Source: an uncultured Alphaproteobacteria bacterium (lineage in GTDB: Bacteria; Pseudomonadota; Alphaproteobacteria; RF32; CAG-239). From it: 64,000 nucleotides of DNA. A program made the translations under genes and the position numbers. The stretch covers positions 100,251 through 164,250 of the forward strand of contig CALXUM010000001.1 in NCBI GenBank assembly GCA_944391685.1. The letters are read 5' to 3'. A model generated the notes under the pieces. That model did no database searches. It saw nothing but the letters and a program-made list of their open reading frames with translations, and was not told the DNA's origin. Below, in pieces: positions 1 to 7,918 of the stretch (positions are counted from its first letter, which is position 1; each line of letters begins with the position of its first letter).

Positions 1-177
1 ATTTTTGCTAAATATAAAAACATCATTGAAAAAGAAACTTCTATCAGTAACTTATGTGAAATTTTATTTATTGTCCTAGTGAAAGCTATTTACACTAAAT
101 TAGGCATTATACTAACAGATGACGAAAAAAATAATTTACTTCGCTATATTGTATCATGGACCAGTTATCCTTGTTAA
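1..177 (+). CDS. C-terminal fragment of an unknown protein (cut by window edge)
   Basis: The first frame of the + strand is open from base 1 to a TAA at 175-177, giving the last 58 residues of a protein whose start lies outside the window. The tail is mixed charged and hydrophobic and ends in SWTSYPC. I do not recognise it. It converges with the serine recombinase, whose stop is only 20 bp away, so it may be the last gene of the neighbouring chromosome or another island gene. An open frame of this length at the edge could also be chance. Confidence 0.4.
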   Translation: MFAKYKNIIEKETSISNLCEILFIVLVKAIYTKLGIILTDDEKNNLLRYIVSWTSYPC

Positions 178-197
178 AACCAAATATTTTCTCATTT

Positions 198-1796
198 CTA
201 TATTGTTTCCCTTTCGGTCTTATACATCTGTACTTTTTCCGCTAAATTTTCATATTCTTTAATATCTTCTTTTTGAAAATCAAACCATGAACTAGCGGAT
301 TTAAGGTTAACAAGTTTATCAAATGGTTTTTGTAGCTTATATATCAAACGCTGTCCGTCTAAATAACATTCCTCAAGAACTAAGCTTAATAATTTATTTT
401 GTTGTATTGGATTAGCTGTTTTCATAATTTGAGATGCACTAGTCGCTATATCCAAAACGTCATTTACAGTTGATTGTATTTCTTTGCTAATATCAGAATA
501 TTTTTCAGCCGTTTTTTGTAACTCTTCTCGTTTAGTTGCAATATTTGCCTTTTCTTGTAACCATTCATCTCTTGTTATATCTCTATTATAAAAAGCTTCT
601 TTAACAACAGTTTCTCTATCTTCAAGACGATTTAATTCATTTGTAATTTGGCGCTTCATAACTGCATTTGCTTCAGTTTCTTCCAATAATTTCTTTTGTA
701 CGCACTTTTTTAATGGTTCCAATATTTTACTATTTAAGCTAATTTTACTAAAAATCTCATCATCCAATTGTTGTAATAATAATGTTTCTTTAACTAATCC
801 TTGATGACAATTGCCTTTCGTATGCGCACATCGTAAATATGTATATTCTTTACCACTTTTTTTCTTATGAGATTCAGAGCTAATCGTACTGCCACAATTT
901 GCACATTTTACTAATCCTCGAAAAATAAATGGAATTTTTGCATATTCTTGAGCTTTTGTATGAATTTTGCTACCAGATAACAAGGCTTGCACTTTATCAT
1001 ATAATGTTTTTGTAATAAGAGGTTCATACATATGTGGCATTTTTTCACCACGTATTATCATTTCTCCATAATAAAATGGATTTTTTAACATTGCATATAT
1101 TGTTTCTCGCCCAAGAGGTTTATTTGTTTTTGTATGAGAAGAACATAAATGCATCTCTTCTGCAAATTTATGTAAACTCTTTATTGAATGTCTACCTGTT
1201 GCATACATTTCAAACATTTTTTTAACTAAGGGAGCCCGATCTTCATCAATAATAATATCTTTATTGACATTTAAATAACCAACAGGAGCTTTAGTTTGGT
1301 ATTTTCCAATAGACCAATTGTAATTCATTCCTCGGTTAACATTATCACGTAAATTTGCAACATACATTTTTCCAGATAAAATGCCCATATCCCAACGCAT
1401 AATATCAGATGACGGACTGTTTTTGGTAAGAATCAAGCCTTCTTTACAAAAATGTAAATCTGTTTTGTCATCTAATAATAAAGATTCTACCTCAACACAT
1501 TCGTTAAATCGTCTTTGAAAACGGTCAATACAATGGACAACTATTGCTGTTTTGCGTTTCTGTTTTTTTACAAAATCTAACATTTCATTAAATTGCACTC
1601 GTTTACCATTGGTAGAACTTTCAATTACTTTATATTTCTGAACAATTGGTAACCCGATTTTATTACAATAATCTTCCATTGCTTCTCGTTGAGCTTTTAA
1701 AGAAGCTCCAGGTTCTTGTTCTTTTGTTGACACTCTCGCAAATATAATAGCTTGCACACAAGGTTCTGCTTTGGCATATCTATATTTTTTAGCCAT
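198..1796 (-). CDS. Large serine recombinase (site-specific integrase/resolvase)
   Basis: A 532-residue large serine recombinase that would cut and rejoin DNA at attachment sites of a mobile element. The N-terminal resolvase domain (about 15-160) carries the motif ARVSTKEQ with catalytic Ser23 and an arginine-rich DRFQRR segment (91-96). A recombinase domain follows (about 165-275). A zinc ribbon has Cys298, Cys301, Cys323 and Cys330, and a coiled-coil region lies at about 370-460. This order and length match phage or ICE large serine integrases. The ATG at 1796 is preceded by AAGGAG. It reads toward the left edge, so an attachment site might lie near 178-197 or beyond the window. No directionality factor was recognised. 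Confidence 0.93.
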   Translation of the reverse strand: MAKKYRYAKAEPCVQAIIFARVSTKEQEPGASLKAQREAMEDYCNKIGLPIVQKYKVIESSTNGKRVQFNEMLDFVKKQKRKTAIVVHCIDRFQRRFNECVEVESLLLDDKTDLHFCKEGLILTKNSPSSDIMRWDMGILSGKMYVANLRDNVNRGMNYNWSIGKYQTKAPVGYLNVNKDIIIDEDRAPLVKKMFEMYATGRHSIKSLHKFAEEMHLCSSHTKTNKPLGRETIYAMLKNPFYYGEMIIRGEKMPHMYEPLITKTLYDKVQALLSGSKIHTKAQEYAKIPFIFRGLVKCANCGSTISSESHKKKSGKEYTYLRCAHTKGNCHQGLVKETLLLQQLDDEIFSKISLNSKILEPLKKCVQKKLLEETEANAVMKRQITNELNRLEDRETVVKEAFYNRDITRDEWLQEKANIATKREELQKTAEKYSDISKEIQSTVNDVLDIATSASQIMKTANPIQQNKLLSLVLEECYLDGQRLIYKLQKPFDKLVNLKSASSWFDFQKEDIKEYENLAEKVQMYKTERETI

Positions 1797-1913
1797 TTTG
1801 TTACTCCTTTGTTTTTACACTATATTTATTATGTCGCGATAATTTGGGAATGTACGCAAAAAAATGAATCCGTTTGTAACTTTTTTACTAATATTTTACT
1901 AATTTTCAATAAC

Positions 1914-1943
1914 TTAACCTAATTCCCATTCGGAATGAGGTTG
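1914..1943. repeat. Outer imperfect direct repeat, copy 1
   Basis: This 30-base segment matches 7869-7898 at 27 of 30 positions, in the same orientation. It covers the stop codon and last codons (ending PHSEWELG) of the small minus-strand gene at 1914-2108. Confidence 0.7.
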
Positions 1944-2108
1944 TAATTTTTTATTTGTCTCTTGATTTTCTTGCTCTAAAACCGTTTCCACAGCAATTTT
2001 ATAAAAGTTTATAAGATTTGTAGTCATTTCATTTAATTCAATATCCGTAATGCCAGGATAGAGAATTGACAACTCATGAGCGAGCTTACTTCTATCATCA
2101 TTTTTCAT
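1914..2108 (-). CDS. Small hypothetical protein, 64 aa
   Basis: A 64-residue, mostly helical, acidic protein with no signal peptide or membrane segment. It lies upstream of the serine recombinase on the same strand, 117 bp away. The start at 2108 has only a weak ribosome binding site, and a second in-frame ATG lies at 2096. Support comes from the repeat at 7869-7898, whose minus-strand frame encodes nearly the same C-terminal peptide (PHSNWELG, then stop). That suggests a real gene family with a second, truncated copy. Function unknown; a small regulatory protein of the element is possible. Confidence 0.5.
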   Translation of the reverse strand: MKNDDRSKLAHELSILYPGITDIELNEMTTNLINFYKIAVETVLEQENQETNKKLQPHSEWELG

Positions 2109-2229
2109 ATTATATAGAAGTGTTTGTTTTTATGTTTCTACTAAATTTTTTTAAGAAAATTGTATTTTGTTTGTAAATTAGTAATCTCGTCCAAATCGTA
2201 GCAAAATGTCATCAATTTTGTGTGTTTTA

Positions 2230-2264
2230 GGGGCTCGCAAACGGGAAAATACGCGGCATGATAT
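2230..2264. repeat. Inner imperfect direct repeat, copy 1
   Basis: The pattern GGGG-N5-AAACGG-N-AAAA-N8-ATGATAT lies about 45 bp upstream of the first small gene of the accessory block. The same pattern, with one extra base in the first spacer, recurs at 6530-6565 just beyond the end of that block. It may be a shared promoter-like or recombination element. Its function is not known. Confidence 0.5.
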
Positions 2265-2307
2265 AAATAGTTAATGAGTAAAACAACTATTTATGAAAGG
2301 AAATGCT

Positions 2308-2439
2308 ATGTATCAAATCAAAGTCAATGGTGTGTTAATGCCAACAATCTATTACACCTTAAGAGAAGCAATGGATGCCTGTGCGGCTGAAAAAGCAAGA
2401 TGCCGAGGTGCCATTATGACTGAAATTGTTCGTTTATAA
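2308..2439 (+). CDS. Small hypothetical protein, 43 aa
   Basis: A 43-residue open frame starting MYQIKVNGVLMP and ending in TAA at 2437-2439. A good ribosome binding site (AAAGG at 2296-2300) stands 7 bases before ATG 2308. An in-frame ATG at 2293 would place that site inside the gene, so 2308 is preferred. The peptide looks like a small alpha/beta domain with a helix rich in Ala, Cys and Arg. It lies 11 bp before the next gene on the same strand, so the two are probably cotranscribed. Function unknown. Confidence 0.55.
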   Translation: MYQIKVNGVLMPTIYYTLREAMDACAAEKARCRGAIMTEIVRL

Positions 2440-2450
2440 GGAGACTTAAG

Positions 2451-2720
2451 ATGTTAAAAGAATTTGAGAATTGGTTGTTAAATAATAATTACAGACCTAC
2501 CACCGCATTTGATTATCAAGGAAGAATTGAAAGACTTTGCCGCAAAGAAGGCTATACTCTGTCTCATTTAGTTGAAAACATTACCTCAATTTTGCCTGAA
2601 TATGAAATTAACGGTAAAAAATCAAGTTATGGTAAACGTTCTCATACTTCGGTTAGACAAGCATTAAGACGTTTTAAAATGTTTTTGGTATCAAATAATC
2701 TTATTGAAAGCGTAAAATAA
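2451..2720 (+). CDS. Stand-alone integrase N-terminal (SAM-like) domain protein
   Basis: An 89-residue basic helical protein. Its pattern (FENWLLNN at the start, then RIERLC, then RQALRRFKMFL near the end) resembles the N-terminal core-binding domain of tyrosine recombinases. The catalytic domain (R, HxxR, Y) is absent. It could be a DNA-binding accessory protein or the remnant of an integrase. A good ribosome binding site (AAGGAG) precedes the ATG. Its stop overlaps the start of the next gene by one base (TAATG), suggesting translational coupling. The N-terminus of the protein at 7919 has a similar pattern. Confidence 0.6.
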   Translation: MLKEFENWLLNNNYRPTTAFDYQGRIERLCRKEGYTLSHLVENITSILPEYEINGKKSSYGKRSHTSVRQALRRFKMFLVSNNLIESVK

Positions 2721-3037
2721 TGACTGATATCAAAACATTAAATGATAACTTTAGAAAGACATTTAGCGGTGGAAGAGTTACATTATCTTGTGGAATATCT
2801 GCTAAAAGTCAAAATGAATTAACTGAAATATTAAATCAAGTTAGATGTTTTAATGACTTTACTAAGGAAAATGATCCGTATAATGAGCATGATTTTGGAA
2901 GTTTTCACCATAAAGGCGAGCAAATATATTGGAAAATTGATTATTATGACAAGGATTATCAGTTTTGTTCCGGAGATCCAAGTAATCCGAATATAACCAA
3001 CCGAGTTATGACGATTATGTTATCTCACGAATATTAA
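2720..3037 (+). CDS. DUF3768 family protein
   Basis: A 105-residue protein matching from memory the DUF3768 family common on alphaproteobacterial plasmids and integrative elements. Recognisable pieces are LNDNFRKTFSGGRV at the start, FNDFTKENDPYNEHDFGSF in the middle, KIDYYD, and a C-terminal VMTIMLSHEY. The biochemical role of the family is unknown. It is translationally coupled to the integrase-like gene before it. Its presence supports the reading of 1-12 kb as mobile DNA of alphaproteobacterial origin. Confidence 0.85.
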   Translation: MTDIKTLNDNFRKTFSGGRVTLSCGISAKSQNELTEILNQVRCFNDFTKENDPYNEHDFGSFHHKGEQIYWKIDYYDKDYQFCSGDPSNPNITNRVMTIMLSHEY

Positions 3038-3217
3038 AACTACAAAAACTCATTTTTTAAGCTGTGAATTCTATATTTTGTTTGTATTAGTGTATCCGTT
3101 TTTATCAAATTTAGTTATTTATAGCTAATTTAAATGACTATTAATGTTATTGTATTATATTTGAAAATATGATAGAGTATAAATAGTTTTGTAACAAATA
3201 CTTATCGGAGAAAGCAA

Positions 3218-3748
3218 ATGCGAGGTGTTATATTAGAAGAAGATCCTGAAACTGGAGAATTGAGAGCTGTAGCGGATTCTAATACTGCCGCTGTCGAAGA
3301 TAATGAAGAAAAATTTGATAAATACGGCCGTTTGAAAAATGCTAATTATGTTGAAGGTGAAAGTGAAAAGCAACAATCTGTTTCAAAATCCAAAGAATAT
3401 ATTTTACATTCAGAAAATGAGCATAGTCCCTCTAAAAAAGTAAGTTTGGAACTTGGCGAGGAGCAATATGTAGATAATAATTTACAAAAAATTAAAGAAT
3501 TACGCAAAAGATTAAAAGATGAACATAGAGATTATCTTGAAGATAAGCAGAATTTTATTGCTAATGGGTTAGAAGAAATCGGCCTTTCTAAAGAAAATAT
3601 GGGAAAAACAGGAAATTCCCAAACCGGAAAGATTTCAGAAAAGCAAAAAACAATCGCAAAAAGTCAGATGGAAGACGCAAAAGATGCGATGCTAAAAAGA
3701 AAAATGAGGGAATCTCGCATGAATATTAGAGAGTTGGAGCGAGGATAG
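3218..3748 (+). CDS. Hypothetical acidic coiled-coil protein, first gene of a four-gene operon
   Basis: A 176-residue hydrophilic protein with no signal peptide, no membrane segment and very few hydrophobic residues. The first 40 residues are acidic (ILEEDPETGELRAV), and roughly residues 85-120 are a Lys/Glu-rich coiled coil (IKELRKRLKDEHRDYLEDK). The C-terminal 40 residues are basic and helical. A ribosome binding site (CGGAG) precedes ATG 3218. The gene starts a tight run with the HELMH protein (10 bp gap), the unknown at 5033 (overlap) and the CE-clan-like protein at 5591 (24 bp gap). It could be a chaperone, an adaptor or an effector. No family recognised. Confidence 0.7.
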   Translation: MRGVILEEDPETGELRAVADSNTAAVEDNEEKFDKYGRLKNANYVEGESEKQQSVSKSKEYILHSENEHSPSKKVSLELGEEQYVDNNLQKIKELRKRLKDEHRDYLEDKQNFIANGLEEIGLSKENMGKTGNSQTGKISEKQKTIAKSQMEDAKDAMLKRKMRESRMNIRELERG

Positions 3749-3758
3749 TAAAAACGAG

Positions 3759-5036
3759 ATGCTAAATTTTTCTGATATTGTGAATTTTAAGTATGAGGCT
3801 GAAGAAGTTGATAAAGATATAAGGCATCTTTTGAAAACGGGAGAATTTAAGCCGGCTTACACAGATATTGTAAGAAACTTTTTAATTCCGGAAATAGCAA
3901 ATTGCAAACATACGCTTGAAGATGAAAACCATCTTTTAGAAGTGCATTTGCAAGGCTCTATGAGTGAAGATGCCTTAACCCGAACACCTAAAGAAATTAC
4001 GCCGATTTTGGATTGGCTTGATTATTCTCCCGATAAACGACAATTTTGGTTTGACTATTATGTTCATCCCAAACATGGACGCCAAAAAGCTCCGCCGATT
4101 TCTGCTCTGCAAAACGGCAACAAGAAAGTCATAATCACGCCATTTGGACTTAGTGTAGATGCTTTTTATAGTGTTTATACGGAAATCCATGAACTTATGC
4201 ATGGTGTTCAAGGAAAATATTATCCTACTTCCAAAGAAAAAGAAGCATATAGTCAAGAGCATTATGAGCTTTTGTATCAAGGAAAATCAAGAGACGAAGC
4301 AAACGAGATTCAAAAAGCCAAACATCAGGATTTAAAAAAAGAATTGTATTGCGACCGGTGTTTTAAGGAAATGCAGGCTAATTCAGCCGCTACTTGCTAT
4401 ATGATGTTACAAGCAGTTAAAACCGGTGATGAAAATATAGTCTCCATGGTAGAAAAACGGATACTTAACGAATCGGCCTCAATGTCAGGTGCTTTGATGA
4501 ATGAAAATTTAGGGCTGGCATATTTTGAATATCCGGCAACCAAAAAGATTATTGAAGAAATAAAGCAAGGAAAATGTTCTCATTTGCTTAATGATAAAGG
4601 TTTGTTAAACTGGAAAGCTCTTTATCAATATACCAAAGATAAAGTTGATGAAATGGGGTACAGCAAAGATGATATGTATGTTTCCCTAGAAACGGCCAAA
4701 ATATTGAAGAAAATAAAATCCGAACATCCAAAAAACAAAGAAGAATTTTTATCAGCTGTTTTGTCTGAGGCAACACATTTATCTTATCCTCATAATAAAA
4801 TATGTACTCAGTTTGTTGAAGCTCAACGAGATTTTACTTTTGATAATTCAAAAAATTTGCATCATTTTTATCATCGCTTAGGTGTTGAAAGTGAAAGAAA
4901 AAGAATGCTTGAAACCACATCTGAGCAAATGGTACCGAATATTGAAGAATATAGAAAGATTTACCAACAAAGTGAAAACAGAAAAAATCTTAACAAACTA
5001 AATATGTTAGCAAATAAGAAAGGAAGAGTATTATGA
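3759..5036 (+). CDS. Putative zinc metallopeptidase (HELMH)
   Basis: A 425-residue protein with the zincin motif HELMH at residues 144-148. A candidate third ligand, Glu204, sits in EMQANSAA, which resembles the E-x-x-A-N segment seen in ImmA/IrrE-type and related zinc peptidases. There is no signal peptide and no membrane segment, so it acts in the cytoplasm or is exported by a leaderless route. The rest is a mainly helical C-terminal region (about 220-425) with no family I can name. It is the second gene of the operon and overlaps the next gene by four bases (ATGA). The substrate is unknown. Confidence 0.72.
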   Translation: MLNFSDIVNFKYEAEEVDKDIRHLLKTGEFKPAYTDIVRNFLIPEIANCKHTLEDENHLLEVHLQGSMSEDALTRTPKEITPILDWLDYSPDKRQFWFDYYVHPKHGRQKAPPISALQNGNKKVIITPFGLSVDAFYSVYTEIHELMHGVQGKYYPTSKEKEAYSQEHYELLYQGKSRDEANEIQKAKHQDLKKELYCDRCFKEMQANSAATCYMMLQAVKTGDENIVSMVEKRILNESASMSGALMNENLGLAYFEYPATKKIIEEIKQGKCSHLLNDKGLLNWKALYQYTKDKVDEMGYSKDDMYVSLETAKILKKIKSEHPKNKEEFLSAVLSEATHLSYPHNKICTQFVEAQRDFTFDNSKNLHHFYHRLGVESERKRMLETTSEQMVPNIEEYRKIYQQSENRKNLNKLNMLANKKGRVL

Positions 5037-5566
5037 TACTGTATCATTATATTACCAAAGGGAATACAGCCCTTAGTGAAGGAATTTTATCTTTAGCAGC
5101 AAATCCAAAGGCTGATTTAAGTTATTATTACAAACGGACCGGTGGAGAAACAACTCATGAAGGTGTTGTAAAATGGATGGAAAGTTGTTTCAAAGGAAGA
5201 AGCCGTGCAATCAGAGGTTTCTCTGAACCTATTCAATGGACTGAAAAAAGCGAAAAAATGTTTAAAGATTTTATTGAGGGAGCGGATTTGTTTGCCATTG
5301 ATGTTTCTGCTTTAGATGCAGACGGTTTAGTTGAAGCCGTTTATGTATCTCCGGCTCTCAGACCTAATCTTGATAAAGAGATGCTTAAAGATGTGGATGA
5401 GCAGTTGATAAAATTAGCTTCCGTAAATGATATTGATACATCCCCTGTGGATTGGACTGTTTGCGATGAAAAACTCGGATTACGTTTTTCCGTTGTTCCT
5501 TATTATTTAATCGTTGTTAAAGGTGGTATAATTCCCCCTAAGTATTTAACCTTAGTAAAGAAGTAA
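5033..5566 (+). CDS. Hypothetical protein, 177 aa, translationally coupled to the HELMH gene
   Basis: A soluble 177-residue protein whose start codon overlaps the stop of the HELMH gene (ATGA), implying coupled translation and perhaps a joint function. It begins MILYHYITKGN, and a conserved-looking middle segment reads RAIRGFSEPIQW. The opening LYHYIT resembles the first strand of some ADP-ribosyltransferase-fold toxins, but no full R/H-S/Y-E set can be assigned, so I give no function. No signal peptide and no membrane segment. Confidence 0.65.
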   Translation: MILYHYITKGNTALSEGILSLAANPKADLSYYYKRTGGETTHEGVVKWMESCFKGRSRAIRGFSEPIQWTEKSEKMFKDFIEGADLFAIDVSALDADGLVEAVYVSPALRPNLDKEMLKDVDEQLIKLASVNDIDTSPVDWTVCDEKLGLRFSVVPYYLIVVKGGIIPPKYLTLVKK

Positions 5567-5590
5567 TTTTTAGAATATTGAGGAAGGTAC

Positions 5591-6424
5591 ATGGCACATA
5601 AACCTTACTTGACATTAGATAAAAATGCCCATGAAAATCTTACACGGAAACCTAACATTACCTTAGATATTCCGAAAGAGGGTTATAATTGGCAAGCAAC
5701 TAATTACATCGCTTCCAAAATAGCTCAATCTCAAGAGGATTGTTCCTTTGTAGACACAGGAAAATATGCGCTCTTGTGTTCAGAAGATGGCGATAAAGCT
5801 GATGATTATTTGATAGATGAGTGTTGCAACGGTCGTAAAATGATAACCGGTGAAATTGCTATCGTCCCTAAAGAAAATCAATATTCAATCCTTACAAATA
5901 TTTTAGGTATAACAAGCCAAACATTAGCAAGAAAAGATATTGATGTTAACCAACAAAGATTGGTTACACCCCTGACGATAATAAGTGAGGGTAAAGAAGC
6001 GCATGGCGTGGCTTTATGCATTGACTCTCAAAAAGAAAAAAATCATGTTGATATCATGATTTTAGAACAACACGCTCAAAGAGATAAAAAAGACCCGAAT
6101 TATTCGGAAAAGCTCGATTATTCGGAAGAAATAAATATGACATTATCTTATTTAAAAGATTTTTTTAAGCCCTTTGGTGTGGAGGTTGACACTTTTCAAA
6201 ATGATAAACCAATTTGCCGAAGACAAGGTGTTTGCGGTATTGTTTCTACCGAAGTTTGCAAAAGATTGTTGGAAGCCGAAAATCCGATGAAAAAAGCCAA
6301 GCTCGGAACAATCAAAATAAAAGACGAACAAGTTGATGAATATCATCATCAAAATTTCTTAAACTATCAGAAGGATAATCCCCCTTCTAAGATTTTGACT
6401 CAAAATAAAGATTTTGAAAGATAG
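5591..6424 (+). CDS. Possible CE-clan (YopJ/Ulp1-like) cysteine protease or acetyltransferase
   Basis: A 277-residue cytosolic-type protein. The order of polar residues suggests the CE clan: His138 in AHGVALCID, Glu159 in MILEQHA, and Cys215 in QGVCGIVSTEVCKRLL. The segment around Cys215 resembles the DCGIFSL helix start of YopJ and Ulp1 enzymes. Against this, the usual oxyanion Gln six residues before the Cys is Cys209 here, with the nearest Gln at 212. The assignment is therefore inference. ATG 5591 has AGGAAGG upstream. It is the last gene of the operon and is followed by 150 bp of non-coding DNA with the second inner repeat. Confidence 0.6.
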   Translation: MAHKPYLTLDKNAHENLTRKPNITLDIPKEGYNWQATNYIASKIAQSQEDCSFVDTGKYALLCSEDGDKADDYLIDECCNGRKMITGEIAIVPKENQYSILTNILGITSQTLARKDIDVNQQRLVTPLTIISEGKEAHGVALCIDSQKEKNHVDIMILEQHAQRDKKDPNYSEKLDYSEEINMTLSYLKDFFKPFGVEVDTFQNDKPICRRQGVCGIVSTEVCKRLLEAENPMKKAKLGTIKIKDEQVDEYHHQNFLNYQKDNPPSKILTQNKDFER

Positions 6425-6529
6425 ATACAACTTTTGCAAAATTTGGCAGAAGTTAAACATAATAATACCTATTTACAATGTGTTATAACTATCCAAAAGA
6501 ATCTAATATAAATGTATTGTCGTATATTT

Positions 6530-6565
6530 GGGGATTTGTAAACGGTAAAACTTCCATTATGATAT
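6530..6565. repeat. Inner imperfect direct repeat, copy 2
   Basis: Second copy of the GGGG-N6-AAACGG-N-AAAA-N8-ATGATAT pattern of 2230-2264, in the same orientation. It sits between the operon end (6424) and the stop of the HUH-like gene (6577), so here it does not precede a plus-strand gene. Confidence 0.5.
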
Positions 6566-6576
6566 TTTTTTATAAT

Positions 6577-7572
6577 TTAGTTTCTTTGAGGATTAAGATT
6601 AAATAAGTCTTCAGAAAAAATCATATGGTCACTATCAAATTTACCATTCCAATATATTTTTATTTCTTTCATACAATAATAGGTAACATTTAACAATCTT
6701 GGTTCAATTGGTTTTAAATTCATGCAATATGACGGTAAGTTTTCTCTCATCATTGCTTGAAAAATAGCATCTTGGAGTTCTTGTTCACTAAATCTTCCTC
6801 GATTAAATAATATATGAAAATGCCAGTCCGAACTTATTCCATTTTCAGCAAATGCAATAAACCGAAGATGGTGATGCTCCCAATTGTTCATCAAACTCTT
6901 TTCAAATGCTTTCATAATGTTTCTTAAATGACTAATTGAGTTATATAAATCTTTAGTCTTCTTGTTTTCTGGTAGTTGTACGGTTAAAAAATGAGTCGGT
7001 TTATATTCTTTAGCAATCCATTTATTTAATCTTTTTTTTATCGTGGAAGAATTTGTTGCCTTTTTTCCATGAGACACAGATTTTATGATATTACCCATTT
7101 TTTGACTGTAGGAATCAGTATTTTTATTTGGTATAGGTTCGATTGCTTTTATATCATTTTGTAGTTCATGGGTTGTTTTAGGCTTGTTTATGCTCGTGTT
7201 TTGGTTAAGATTTCCATTATTAGCACATCTGGAGATATAAAAGAGTATATTAACTATTTTCTGTATATGGTTTATTTTATTTTGCTTGAGTTTTCCATTA
7301 TAAATACTCTTAAATTTATTATAAAAACCATTTAATAAAGAAGAATTAACTAAATAATCCTTAAAAGAAATACCATATTCAACAAGAAAAGGACTCAATT
7401 TTACTTTATCAATAACAGAAATTAATCCATATCTTCTTATAATACCTAAGACATATACATAATCATCAATACATCTTGTTGCATGACTTATTGACAATTT
7501 TAACATCTTGTTTTCTGTCATTATCTCTTGCAACCATACTCTTTCATATTTGTATTTATTCATTTTTATCAT
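6577..7572 (-). CDS. HUH-endonuclease, rolling-circle replication initiator-like
   Basis: A 331-residue protein whose C-terminal half has the three motifs of HUH Rep/relaxase enzymes in order. These are a hydrophobic strand HFLTVQLP, the metal-binding HFHIL (His251, His253), and a Tyr helix VTYYCMKE (Tyr298/Tyr299 with Lys302). Such enzymes nick one DNA strand and stay linked to its 5' end. The layout resembles inovirus Gp2-like or plasmid Rep proteins. The N-terminal 150 residues are basic, helical and unassigned. It is transcribed toward the cargo operon. Together with the serine recombinase it suggests the island contains, or contained, a self-replicating or strand-transferring element. 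Confidence 0.75.
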   Translation of the reverse strand: MIKMNKYKYERVWLQEIMTENKMLKLSISHATRCIDDYVYVLGIIRRYGLISVIDKVKLSPFLVEYGISFKDYLVNSSLLNGFYNKFKSIYNGKLKQNKINHIQKIVNILFYISRCANNGNLNQNTSINKPKTTHELQNDIKAIEPIPNKNTDSYSQKMGNIIKSVSHGKKATNSSTIKKRLNKWIAKEYKPTHFLTVQLPENKKTKDLYNSISHLRNIMKAFEKSLMNNWEHHHLRFIAFAENGISSDWHFHILFNRGRFSEQELQDAIFQAMMRENLPSYCMNLKPIEPRLLNVTYYCMKEIKIYWNGKFDSDHMIFSEDLFNLNPQRN

Positions 7573-7918
7573 CCAATTAGTATTTATTTAAGTGATTAAT
7601 TTTATTTATTTTTTTAATAATAATTAAGTTATTTTTTGATATAAAAATAACAAAGGCCGCCTGAATAAAAGCTTCCTCGTATCCCGAACTGATGAAACAG
7701 TTATACCAAGATTATGGTGGATTTTGGTAATCGGTTTATAATGATACATTTAAATAGAATTGTTTTTTTGTGCGGATTTAATAAAAATTTTTCTAAAAGT
7801 TGAATTTTTTTGTTTTAATATTAATTTTTTTACGACATAATAAATAAAAATTACATAAAATTAATAAGTTAACCTAATTCCCAATTTGAATGAGGTTGAT
7901 TAAAAATAGATATTAAAC
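7573..7918. other. AT-rich spacer with a truncated gene relic
   Basis: A 346-bp non-coding stretch between divergent genes. It holds the second outer repeat (7869-7898). On the minus strand that repeat spells the last codons of a protein like the one at 1914-2108 (PHSNWELG, then stop), with no full gene attached. A short patch of more balanced composition lies at about 7655-7745. I see no tRNA or strong terminator. Confidence 0.5.
7869..7898. repeat. Outer imperfect direct repeat, copy 2
   Basis: Matches 1914-1943 at 27 of 30 positions, same orientation. It begins with the same stop codon (TAA read on the minus strand) and ends 20 bp before the start of the gene at 7919. Confidence 0.7.

Noticed and set aside
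5033..5566. ADP-ribosyltransferase toxin assignment
   Set aside because: Only the first strand LYHYIT is suggestive. The other catalytic motifs cannot be placed.
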